Part shown: positions 1-7,879 of the stretch, in pieces
Position numbering within the stretch: position 1 is the first letter of the stretch
Layout: each line of letters starts with the position of its first letter
Assembly: GCF_900659615.1 (NCBI RefSeq)
Contig: NZ_CAACUY010000056.1
Coordinates: forward strand, 1 to 47,057
DNA: 47,057 bases
Origin: Actinomadura fibrosa
Lineage (GTDB): Bacteria > Actinomycetota > Actinomycetes > Streptosporangiales > Streptosporangiaceae
Direction of reading: 5' to 3'
Notes under the pieces: generated by a model
The model's database searches: none
What the model saw: the letters and a program-made list of their open reading frames with translations, nothing else
Told to the model about the DNA's origin: nothing
Program-made: the position numbers and the translations under genes

Positions 1-81
1 ACCACCCCGCCCGCCCGTCGGTGGCAGCAACGGCGCCAGCCGCTCCCACTGCGCATCGGTCAAGTCACCACGACGACCCAT
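1..81 (-). CDS. IS5-family-like transposase, N-terminal fragment cut by window edge
   Basis: Read on the minus strand from ATG at 81, the 27 codons give MGRRGDLTDAQWERL followed by APLLPP and a Gly/Arg-rich stretch. This is the typical N-terminus of IS5-type transposases of actinomycetes (GDLTDAQWxRLxPLLPP). The rest lies outside the window, so I cannot tell whether the element is intact. No terminal inverted repeat was established between 82 and 256. A second IS5-like remnant lies at 13.4-14.0 kb, on the other side of the accessory locus. Confidence 0.72.
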   Translation of the reverse strand, partial: MGRRGDLTDAQWERLAPLLPPTGGRGG

Positions 82-256
82 CAACCCACAGTGACCCAAT
101 CAACGCCCACCGTCAGTCGATCCAAGAAACAGGCCCTAGGCCTTCGGGTGCCGGATGGCGGAACGGCCGGTGGCGTTCCAGGCCGGCCAGGCGTCCTGGC
201 TGAGGTGACCTTGATGTCACTGTTTTGGTGGTCCTTGGTGGGTTATTCACTGAAAC

Positions 257-1613
257 GTGGACAACGAGACCATTGGCGCGACCGGGGAACGTGAGAAGCG
301 CGGGAGATTCGGGACGTGGTGGCGCGTTCTGGTCGCGGGGCTCGCCGTTGGAGTGACTTTGGTGGTGGCCTGGCTGGCGGCGGCGGGCGCGTTCTTCGGG
401 ATGGCGATCGTCAGCAACGAGGTGGGGGTGCTGGCCGGGGCCGCGGTGGTGGCCTGCGTGGTCGCGGGAACAGGCGGGGCGTGGCTCGTCGCACGGATGT
501 CGGGGCGCGCGGGCGGCGCGGTGGTGGGGCGTCGTCGTCGGGGCCGCCGCCACCGTCGTCCTGGTCGTTACGGCCACGGTGACGGTGTCGCGCCCGCTGC
601 CGGCCGCCGACGTCGCGCGGCCGTTCGCCGCGGCGGCGGACGTTCGGTACTGGACGCTGCCGACCGGGTCCCGGCTCGCCTATCTGGAGATCCCCGCGAC
701 CGGTGAGGCGAAGCTCGCGTCAGCGCCGATCGTCCTCGTCGGGGGCGGTCCCGGTGAGGCCGTCGTCTCCGACGCCTCGCAGGCGCGGTACTTCGGGCAG
801 CTGGCGCGCCTCGGCCGGCCCGTGTACGTGTACGACCAGCTCGGCGCGGGGCTCTCGTCCCGGCTGGACGATCCGGCCGGGTACACGGTGCGGTGCCACG
901 TCGACGACCTGGAGGGGATCCGGCAGGCGCTTGGCGCCGACCGCCTAGTGCTCATGGGGTCGTCCTGGGGCGGCAGCCTGGTCGCGAGCTACCTGGCCCG
1001 CCATCCCGACCGGGTCGCTAAGGCGGTCTCCACCTCGCCCGCGCCGATCGACTACGCGCAATACGGGGCGGGCTCGGTGTCGTCCCGGCTGCCCGCGCGC
1101 CAGCGGAAGCGGGCGGACGGGCTGCTGCCCGGCACGACGCGGTTCACCTTGTGGCTAGCCCTCGGCGCGGTCAATCCGCAGGCGGCCCACCGGATGGTGT
1201 CCGACCGGGAGGCGGACGCGTTCTTCGACGGCTATCTCGACCTGGTCAGCCCGGCCACGGTCTGCGATCCCGCGCACCTGCCCGGCGGACGCACGCGAGG
1301 CAACGGCCTGTACACCAACATCTTCACGACGCGCGACGCGAGGACCACGCGCACGCAGGCCGAGACCCGCCGGCTGCTCGCGGGCAACCGCACTCCCGCG
1401 CTGATCGTCACCGGCGGCTGCAACTACGTTCCCTGGGAGCCGACCCGGCAGTACGCGGAGATCCTCACCGCATCGACGCTGGTGTGCCTGCCCCGCGCCG
1501 GACATGTGATCCACTACGACGCGCCCGCGGCGTACCTGGGCCTCGTCACGGCCTTCCTGCGCGACGAGCCGCTCCCGGTGCCCGCCTGGACGAGCGCGGC
1601 TCCGTGCCGTTAG
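257..1613 (+). pseudogene. alpha/beta hydrolase with N-terminal membrane domain, one-base frameshift
   Basis: Two overlapping frames make one gene. The first (GTG 257) encodes a basic start (REKRGRFGTWW) and two hydrophobic helices; the second is open from at least 531 to the stop at 1613 and encodes a third helix and a proline-iminopeptidase-like hydrolase. Removing one G from the GGGG run at 526-529 joins them into about 451 residues. Hydrolase marks are the oxyanion region VGGGPGEA, the nucleophile elbow GSSWGGS, and a late GHVIHYD histidine. Where the family usually has an acidic residue (CDYxPW) this protein reads CNYVPW. If the indel is real, only a cytosolic form from GTG 579 could be made. 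It is the first plus-strand gene, 149 nt before the radical SAM gene. Substrate is unknown. Confidence 0.7.
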
Positions 1614-1645
1614 CGGCTGACAACGGCCGCCGAGGCGTAGTCAGT

Positions 1646-1655
1646 TGTACGTACA
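1646..1655. promoter_or_regulatory. 10-bp palindrome upstream of the radical SAM gene
   Basis: TGTACGTACA is a perfect palindrome in a locally AT-richer stretch about 110 nt before the radical SAM start. It lies in the only intergenic space between the hydrolase and this gene, so a regulator site is plausible, but no regulator is encoded nearby and a 10-bp palindrome can be chance. Confidence 0.22.
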
Positions 1656-1762
1656 CATTGAGAACTAGCCGGCGCCATCATTCGGCGTATTGCAGGCCGC
1701 CCTACCTGGCAATATTCTGCCTCTTATTGGTGATGTCCGGTGATTTACTTGGGCGGCGAGCA

Positions 1763-3676
1763 ATGCGCATTCTCCTGGTCTCGATGCCGTGGGCTGCGAT
1801 CGACATGCCGCCGATCGCGCTCGGTATCCTCACCCGGCTGGGCCGCACCAGGCTCACCGACGTCGACGTCCAGACCATCTGCGGAAACCTCGACTACATC
1901 GACTGGCTCGCCGAGCGTTCGCCCCTTCTTCTAGATGACTACAAATTCTTCGCCGTCGACTCGCATTTCGAGAGCTGCGGCGACTGGGTATTCGCTCCCG
2001 CGCTGCACGACACCGAGCGCCACGCGGACGAGTTCGAGCAGCTGGCGCGCGAGCGGTTCCCGGACGAGCGGGTCGACCTGATGCTGCGGCTGCGGGCGCT
2101 GAGCGACGAGTTCGTCCAGGACTTCGCCGAGCGCATCGTCGCGATGGAGCCCGACGTCGTCGGGTTCACCTCCACGTTCCAGCAGAACGCCGCCTCCCTC
2201 GCCGCCGCGGCGCGGGTCAAGCGGCTCGCCCCGCACATCGTGACGGTGTTCGGTGGCGCGAACTGCGACGGCGTCCAGGGCGCCGCCATTCACCGCAATT
2301 TCCCGTACATCGACCACGTCGTCCGCGGGGAAGGCGAGCTGAATTTCCCGGCACTGGTCGAGGCACTGCGCGGCAACGGGAAGCTCGACGATATTCCCGG
2401 CCTATGCTGGCGCAGACCGGACGGTATCGCGGCGGTCAATCCGATGGCGGAGAAGCCGCTTCCCCCGGGGGCCCTCGTCCCGCCCGACTTCGACGATTTC
2501 TTCGAGCGCTGGCCGACGTCGGTGGCACGCTCATGGGTCGAGCCGGTGCTCGTCGTGGAGGGGTCGCGCGGGTGCTGGTGGGGAGCCAAGCACCACTGCA
2601 CCTTCTACGGCCTGAACGGCTCCCTCATGGAGTTCCGGAGCAAGAGCCCCGGACGGTTCTTCGACGAGATCATCGAGCTGGTCGAACGGCACCGCGCCCT
2701 CGACGTCTACGTGGTCGACAACATCCTGGACATGGCCTACATCACCTCGCTCCTGCCCCGGCTCGCCGAGGCCGACTACGACCTGCGCCTGCACTGCGAG
2801 GTGAAGTCGAACCTCAAGCGCCACCAGCTCCAGGCCTTCGCCGACGCGGGCGTCGCGGTGATCCAGCCGGGCATCGAGAACCTCAGCAGCCATGTCCTGA
2901 AGCTGATGGACAAGGGCGTGACGGGCTGCCAGAACGTCCGCATCATCCGGGACGCCGAGTCGCTGGGCATCAAGGTCCTCTGGAACTACCTCTACGGCTT
3001 CCCCGGAGAGACAGCCGCCGACTACACGGCCGTCATCGACCAGTTCCCCGCCCTGCACCACCTGAGGCCGCCCGAGGCCATCGCGCGGATCGTCATCGAA
3101 CGGTTCAGCCCCTACTTCAACCAGCCCGAGCTGGGCTTCCCCGATCTGCGGCCCGCCCGTCCGCATCGGCTGATCTACGACCTTCCCGAGAGCGAGTCGT
3201 ACGAGCTCAGCCACTCCTTCGACGCGGAGCCGGCGGGGATCGGCACCGGCCTCGCCGACCGGCTGGGGGCCGCGACCGCCGCCTGGCAGGAGGCCGCGGC
3301 CGACAGCCGCCTCACCTTCCACGACCTGGGCGAGAGCATCGTCCTCATCAACACCCGGCCGCACTTCCCGTGGTCGACGCTGGTGCTCGATGATCCGGCG
3401 GAACGCGCGATGTTCCGGCTGCTCGACTACCCGCGCAGCATCCCGGTGCTCTCCCGCAAGCTGTCGGCGGAGCTCGCCCGCGACTTCCCCGAGGCCGCCG
3501 TCTCCGCGGTCCTCGCGGGGTGGCGGGAGCGCGGCGTCGTCTTCACCGACAACGACCACTTCATCCACGTCGCGGCCATGGCTGAGAACCGCGAGTTGCA
3601 GCGGACGAGGACGGCCGGCCACCACCGTGCCGCGGCCGCGGCGCCGGAGGCGTCGCGGCTGGTCTCCCAACGCTGA
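1763..3676 (+). CDS. B12-binding radical SAM RiPP-maturation protein (TIGR03975-like), third cluster Cys replaced by Tyr
   Basis: A 637-residue protein starting MRILLVSMPWA at ATG 1763; the frame stays open far upstream, but this start fits the cobalamin-binding fold. Residues ~1-200 are B12-binding-like (VVGFTSTFQQN, FGGANCDG, VVRGEGELNFP). The radical SAM core follows with SRGCWWGAKHHCTF, the signature of the RiPP maturation radical SAM protein 1 family, several members of which are peptide C-methyltransferases. The family motif as I know it is C-x7-C-x2-C; here the third position is TAC (Tyr), giving HCTFYGLNG, so one ligand of the 4Fe-4S cluster appears lost. Later motifs VIQPGIENLS and NYLYGFPGE are normal. 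Eleven nt separate it from the DUF5825-like gene. It probably modifies the precursor at 7647-7790 if active. Confidence 0.85.
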   Translation: MRILLVSMPWAAIDMPPIALGILTRLGRTRLTDVDVQTICGNLDYIDWLAERSPLLLDDYKFFAVDSHFESCGDWVFAPALHDTERHADEFEQLARERFPDERVDLMLRLRALSDEFVQDFAERIVAMEPDVVGFTSTFQQNAASLAAAARVKRLAPHIVTVFGGANCDGVQGAAIHRNFPYIDHVVRGEGELNFPALVEALRGNGKLDDIPGLCWRRPDGIAAVNPMAEKPLPPGALVPPDFDDFFERWPTSVARSWVEPVLVVEGSRGCWWGAKHHCTFYGLNGSLMEFRSKSPGRFFDEIIELVERHRALDVYVVDNILDMAYITSLLPRLAEADYDLRLHCEVKSNLKRHQLQAFADAGVAVIQPGIENLSSHVLKLMDKGVTGCQNVRIIRDAESLGIKVLWNYLYGFPGETAADYTAVIDQFPALHHLRPPEAIARIVIERFSPYFNQPELGFPDLRPARPHRLIYDLPESESYELSHSFDAEPAGIGTGLADRLGAATAAWQEAAADSRLTFHDLGESIVLINTRPHFPWSTLVLDDPAERAMFRLLDYPRSIPVLSRKLSAELARDFPEAAVSAVLAGWRERGVVFTDNDHFIHVAAMAENRELQRTRTAGHHRAAAAAPEASRLVSQR

Positions 3677-3687
3677 AGGGGAACGGC

Positions 3688-4317
3688 ATGCCGGACATCA
3701 AGGTCACGCTCTGGCGGGAGTACACCGCCGCGGCCGGGGAGATCCCAGGGATGCTCCTCGGCGACGCTCTCGCCGGGGACGGCACGGCGACCGCCACCGC
3801 GCTGCGGTTCAGCGAGCAGGGCGCCCGCAGGGTCGACTCGCGCGACCCCGTCGACGTCCGGACGGGCGCCGATCTCGGCCACGCCGTGAAGCAGCTCGCG
3901 CTGGTCCGGGAGCTCACCAGGATCGGCCTGGCGGCGCGGTGGACGCTGGAGAGCGACGACGACTTCCCGGTCGAGCTGCTCCAGCACCTCTACCCGCCTT
4001 CCGCCGTCGCGCCCGGAGGCGGCGGCGAGGCCGCCGGGCGATGGCGCGGCTCCTACCGTTACGGGAGCCTGCTCTACCGCAAGGGTCCGGGGTTCATCCA
4101 CGTGCGCGACGCGCGGGCGGGTGCCGCGCGGCGGCCCACCCTCGGTCGGCAGCCCCACCTCGACGCTGTGCGGATCCTCGACCAGGGCGCGCCGCGCGAG
4201 TCGGTCTCACCGGCGATCGCGGACGTCCTGCTCAGGCACCGGCTGGTGATGGAGATCGGGCCCTACCTCTGGTGGCTTCCGTACCGCCTCCACCGCTGGC
4301 CCGACACCCGGGGCTGA
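3688..4317 (+). CDS. DUF5825-like protein, partner of the radical SAM gene
   Basis: A 209-residue soluble protein (MPDIKVTLWREYTAA start, ATG 3688, preceded by AAGGGGAACGGC as ribosome binding site). It begins 11 nt after the radical SAM stop and is certainly cotranscribed. From memory, proteins of this type (DUF5825) sit beside TIGR03975-type radical SAM genes in actinomycetes; function is unknown. Features include the C-terminal EIGPYLWWLPYRLHRW. A role as peptide-binding or auxiliary subunit of the radical SAM enzyme is inference. Its stop is only 5 nt from the stop of the opposing permease gene. Confidence 0.65.
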   Translation: MPDIKVTLWREYTAAAGEIPGMLLGDALAGDGTATATALRFSEQGARRVDSRDPVDVRTGADLGHAVKQLALVRELTRIGLAARWTLESDDDFPVELLQHLYPPSAVAPGGGGEAAGRWRGSYRYGSLLYRKGPGFIHVRDARAGAARRPTLGRQPHLDAVRILDQGAPRESVSPAIADVLLRHRLVMEIGPYLWWLPYRLHRWPDTRG

Positions 4318-4322
4318 ACCGG

Positions 4323-5163
4323 TCACCTGCGGTTGTAGATCCACATGGTGAGCGGGCCGAACACGGCGACCAGGGCGGCCCCCCAGCCGGCGACCCAGGC
4401 CAGTTCGGTGCCCGCGTGGCCCGTCATCAGGTCCCGGACCGCCGCCACCAGGTGCGTGACGGGGTTGTTGTTCACGAAGACCTGCAACCAGCCGGGCATG
4501 GTGGCCGGGCTGACCAGGATGTTGCTGAGGAAGGTCAGCGGGAACATCAGCAGCATGCTGACGCCGACGACGGACTTCTCCGAACGCAGCACCAGGCCGA
4601 GCGCCGTCCAGACCCAGGAGAGGGCGAACGAGAAGGCCACCAGCACCGCGATCCCCAGCAGCACGCCGACCGGGCCGCCGCGCGGGCGGAATCCCAGGAC
4701 CAGCCCGAGCGCCAGGATCACCGCCGATGCCATGGTGTAGCGGAACGCGTCGCCGAGCAGGTAGCCGACCATCGGCGCGGGGCGCCACATCGGGATGCTG
4801 CGGAACCGGTCGAAGACGCCCTTGCGGATGTCGGTGTTGACCGCGAGGCCGGTGTACATGGTGGTCATGACCACGCTCATCACCATCGTGCCCGGCAGCA
4901 GGTACTGCAGGTAGTCGGTGGCCGAGTCGGCCAGCGCTCCCCCGAACAGATAGGTGAACATCAGCGTAGTGATCACGGGGAGGACGGTGACGTCCAGCAG
5001 CTGCTCGGGCACGTGCTTGATCTTGAGCATCGCGCGCCAGCCGAAGGTCATCGACGCCGACCACGGACCGGGCCGCGGCTGCCGGCGCCAGCACCGCCTC
5101 GAAGAGCTTGGAGGACGGCCCGGGAACGTCGGGCTCCTCCCCGAGCCACGGCGCGGCACTCAC
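4323..5163 (-). pseudogene. ABC-2 type (DrrB-like) export permease, one-base frameshift
   Basis: The start is GTG 5163, overlapping the ATPase stop by 3 nt (GTGA). Its first ~30 codons (MSAAPWLGEEPD, KLFEAVLAP) are in one frame; from SASMTFGWRAML to the stop at 4323 the protein is in another. Removing one base at 5067 restores a single 279-residue chain reading AARPWSASMTFGW. The body shows six hydrophobic segments typical of DrrB/ABC-2 permeases, with LLPGTMVMSVV and VFDRFRSIPM. It would pair with the adjacent ATPase to export the peptide product or provide self-resistance. As written, translation from the native start would be garbled, though an internal restart is conceivable. Confidence 0.75.
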
Positions 5164-6282
5164 GCCGCCGCCCCCGCGTTCCCACCGCAACCGATACCGG
5201 CCCCGCCCCCGCTGCCACCGCCGGTGCCAGTGCCGTCGGTGCGGCCGCCGCCCCCGCCGCCGGTGCCGCTGCTGCCGTTGCGGCCGGTGCCGGTGCCGGT
5301 GCTGCCGGTGCCGTTTCCGGCCGGCCGGTCGGTGAGGGTCAGGAACACCTCGTCGAGGCTGGGCCGGGCGAGGGAGAAGTCGTCGACCACGATGCCGGAC
5401 GCGGCCAGCACGGCCAGGGCATAGGACGCCTGCTCGGCGGCTCCGTTGCCGGGGCCCAGGTCGTCCATACGGGCGGTGAGGACGAACGGGTCGGCGCCCA
5501 CCGCAACCGGGGCGCGCAGGGCGCGCGCGAGGAGCCGGCGCGCCTCTTCGCGCCGGCGGACGTCGCGCACCCGGACGTGCACCGAGCCGGCGCCCACCGA
5601 CGCCTTCAGCTGCCCGGGTGCCCTCGGCGATGATCCTGCCGTGGTCGATGACCGCGATGCGGTCGGCGAGCCGGTCGGCCTCGTCGAGGTACTGCGTGGT
5701 CAGCAGCACCGTCGTGCCGTACGCGACCACGAGCCGGACGATCTCCCAGACGTCGTTGCGGCCGCGCGGGTCCAGTCCGGTGGTGGGCTCGTCCAGGAAG
5801 AGCAGTTCCGGGGTGTTGAGGAGGCTGGCCGCGATGTCGAGCCGGCGCCGCATCCCGCCGGAGTAGTTCTTGACCTGCCGCCCGGCGGCGGCCGCGAGCC
5901 CGAACGCCTCCAGCAGAGAGGCCGCGCGCTCGCGCGCCGCCCTCCTGCGGTGCCCGGCCAGGCGGCCCAGCAGCACCAGGTTCTCGGTGCCGGTGAGGTC
6001 CTCGTCGACCGAGGCGAACTGGCCCGTCAGCCCGACACGGCCGTGCACCGCGTCGGGCTCTCGCCGCACGTCGTACCCGAAGATCCTGGCGGCGCCGCCG
6101 TCGGGGCGGACCAGGGTCGCCAGCACCCGGACGGCGGTGGTCTTGCCCGCGCCGTTCGGGCCGAGCAGCCCGTAGACCGAGCCGCGGGGCACCGACAGAT
6201 CGACACCGTCCAGCGCCCGGGTCGCGCCGAACGTCTTGACCAGACCCGACGTCTCGACCGCGGCGGGCCCGGTCTCGGTCAC
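5160..6282 (-). pseudogene. DrrA-type ABC exporter ATPase with Gly/Thr-rich tail, frameshifted
   Basis: GTG start at 6282 overlaps the amidohydrolase stop (GTGA). The first frame gives ETSGLVKTFGATRALDG, Walker A GPNGAGKTT, Q-loop LTGQFASVDE, signature YSGGMRRRLD, Walker B ELLFLDEPTTGLDP and the switch region TTQYLDEAD. The frame breaks at 5612-5619 (ACCCGGGCA on the coding strand); the C-terminal domain (QLKASVGAGSVHV... LARPSLDEVFLTLT) continues in another frame. A one-base loss (or two-base gain) heals it to ~373 residues. The last ~50 residues are a low-complexity Gly/Thr/Asn/Ser tail, unusual for this family. Works with the permease at 4323-5163. Confidence 0.8.
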
Positions 6283-7571
6283 TTCTCGACGGACTTGCGG
6301 TTGTCGCCGAGCTGCGTCGTCGCCGCGCCGGGCATGGCGCCCGCGAAGGCAGGGCACTTCGCCGCCTCCGGCGGCAGCGTGGCCGGGTCGAGTCCGGCCT
6401 CCACGTCGTCGCGGCCGGGTCCGATCCGCGCGGCGACCGGACGGAGCTCGTCCAGGGAGAAGCCGTAGACCTCGGCCGCGTTGCCGGCGAGCATCGCGGC
6501 GGCCTCGTCGGCGGGCACACCGCCGAGGGCGAACCGGATGGCCTCGCGCGAGTAGGGGAAGCTCGCCTCGATGTGCGGGTAGTCGCTGCCCCACATGATC
6601 TTGTCGACGCCCACGAGTCCCCGTTTGGCGGTCTCGTTCGGATGCAGGAAGCTCGCGCCCACATAGCACTGCCGCTGCCAGTACTCGCTCGGGCGCAGCG
6701 ACAGTCGGTCGATGACGTGCGACCCGTGGTAGGTCACCTCGTCGCCCGACAGCCCGGAGGGGGTGCGGGCCGAGTCGAAGAAGCGGTCCATGGACTTGAG
6801 CAGGCCGGGAATCCAGTCGGCCCCGACCTCGGTGAACACGAACTTCAGCCCGGGGTGGCGTTCGAGCACGCCGCCCAGGATGAGGTGGCGCAGCGTCCTC
6901 TGGTCCCACCACTTCATCTCCATGAGGAAGAACATGTCGTCTTCCTCGCGGTCACCCGTCCGCGGGCCCGAACCGCCGCTGTGGCAGTTGATCGGGATTC
7001 CAAGCTCGGCGCAGGTCTCCCACAGGGGCGCGTAATAGTCGTGGTGGTAGAGCGGCGGCAGGCCGGAGCCCGGCGGCACGCCGGGAAGCAGCACCCCGCC
7101 GTGCAGACCGGCCGCGACGCCCGCGCGGACGTCCGCGACGGCCGCGTCGATGTCGTGCGGCAGGACCTGCATCACGCCCGCGCGGCGCCCCTTCGCCTGC
7201 GAGCAGAAGTCGGCCAGCCAACGGTTGTGCGCCTGGAGCCCGGCACGCCTACGGCGCAGCTCCTCCGCGTTCGGCACGGCGGCCTGGCCGCTCGCCAGGG
7301 AGGACGTCGAGAAGAACGGCGGGACCGTGTTGGGGTACAGGACCTCCGCCACGACCCCGTCCTCTTCGAGATCGCGCAACCGGCGGTCGGAGTCCCAGTT
7401 GCGCGAACCCTCCTCGCCCTTCATGTCTTCGTAGGGGACCTCGAAGGTCGACTCCCACCGGTCGAAGTCCTCCAGGTAGGACGACTCCAGATAGTCCCGG
7501 TACCCGGTCACCGAGGCACCACAATGGCCGTCCGCCGAAATGACGATGTGGCGGTCGTCTGCCTTGTCCAT
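6279..7571 (-). CDS. amidohydrolase-family (Amidohydro_2) metal-dependent hydrolase
   Basis: A 430-residue intact protein. It opens with HIVISADGHCGA, where the usual metal-binding DxHxH is reduced to DGHCG, and has INCHSGGSGP, FTEVGADWIP and the late metal Asp in MWGSDYPHIEA. These are marks of the ACMS decarboxylase-like Amidohydro_2 TIM barrel. It follows the candidate precursor peptide after a strong hairpin and overlaps the exporter ATPase. Amidohydrolases act in some RiPP pathways; the bottromycin BotAH, which helps macroamidine formation and removes the follower peptide, is the precedent I know. Whether this enzyme cleaves or cyclises the peptide is inference. Confidence 0.8.
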   Translation of the reverse strand: MDKADDRHIVISADGHCGASVTGYRDYLESSYLEDFDRWESTFEVPYEDMKGEEGSRNWDSDRRLRDLEEDGVVAEVLYPNTVPPFFSTSSLASGQAAVPNAEELRRRRAGLQAHNRWLADFCSQAKGRRAGVMQVLPHDIDAAVADVRAGVAAGLHGGVLLPGVPPGSGLPPLYHHDYYAPLWETCAELGIPINCHSGGSGPRTGDREEDDMFFLMEMKWWDQRTLRHLILGGVLERHPGLKFVFTEVGADWIPGLLKSMDRFFDSARTPSGLSGDEVTYHGSHVIDRLSLRPSEYWQRQCYVGASFLHPNETAKRGLVGVDKIMWGSDYPHIEASFPYSREAIRFALGGVPADEAAAMLAGNAAEVYGFSLDELRPVAARIGPGRDDVEAGLDPATLPPEAAKCPAFAGAMPGAATTQLGDNRKSVEK

Positions 7572-7595
7572 CCACCTATCCTTTCCCGAGGGAGC

Positions 7596-7631
7596 GGTGA
7601 GGGCGGCGGAAAGACGACCGCCGCCCTCACC
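7596..7631 (-). terminator. strong hairpin between precursor and amidohydrolase (attenuator-like)
   Basis: A perfect 14-bp inverted repeat, GGTGAGGGCGGCGG (7596-7609) and its complement (7618-7631), with an 8-nt loop. It lies 15 nt after the precursor stop and 24 nt before the amidohydrolase start. No U-tract follows. Such hairpins after RiPP precursor genes commonly hold most transcription at the precursor and let a fraction read through to the enzymes. Confidence 0.65.
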
Positions 7632-7646
7632 GATCTGGATCTTAGA

Positions 7647-7790
7647 TCAGATCCGGGCGTAGCTGAAGCTGAGGCTGCGCTCGAACTCCGCGTCGGCGGA
7701 CCCGTCGAGCTCCTGCACCTCGGCGGACTCCTGGTTCTCCATGGACTCGGACGCCGTCCAGGACTGGTCCGAAATAGAGATGTTACGCAT
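7647..7790 (-). CDS. candidate RiPP precursor peptide, 47 residues
   Basis: ATG at 7790 is preceded by AGGGGGTGA, an excellent ribosome binding site about 10 nt upstream; stop at 7647. The product begins MRNISISDQSW and is strongly acidic and Ser-rich (7 Glu, 3 Asp, 10 Ser in 47). Glu recurs at every third position (15, 18, 21, 24, 27), as in a helical leader. The C-terminus RSLSFSYARI (38-47) lacks charge clustering and would be the core; there is no Cys. Size, acidity, location in an operon with a peptidase-like gene, amidohydrolase and exporter, and flanking hairpins all suit a RiPP precursor modified by the radical SAM enzyme at 1763. I do not recognise the family, and automated calling may miss it. 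Confidence 0.72.
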   Translation of the reverse strand: MRNISISDQSWTASESMENQESAEVQELDGSADAEFERSLSFSYARI

Positions 7791-7834
7791 TTGGCCGTTC
7801 ACCCCCTTTCTCCGTTGAAGGGACCTGGGAATCG

Positions 7835-7863
7835 CCGCGGGGCACTGTCCGAACGCCCCGCGG
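7835..7863 (-). other. hairpin upstream of the precursor gene
   Basis: A perfect 9-bp GC-only inverted repeat (CCGCGGGGC at 7835-7843, complement 7855-7863, 11-nt loop) lies between the aminopeptidase-like stop (7880) and the precursor ribosome binding site. It may stabilise a processed precursor mRNA or end part of the upstream transcript. Confidence 0.5.
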
Positions 7864-7879
7864 ACACCGGGGACGGCCG

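Noticed and set aside
5163..5330. Possible repeat array or CRISPR in the GC-rich repeats
   Set aside because: No regular repeat-spacer unit; it encodes the Gly/Thr tail of the ATPase.
3390..5633. 747-codon plus-strand open frame
   Set aside because: Low-complexity Arg/Pro/Gly translation opposite and across recognised genes; no family motif.
4207..6912. 901-codon minus-strand open frame
   Set aside because: Its only convincing parts are the N-terminal half of the ABC ATPase and a few permease codons. The rest is out of frame with recognised proteins, so the length is a high-GC shadow effect.
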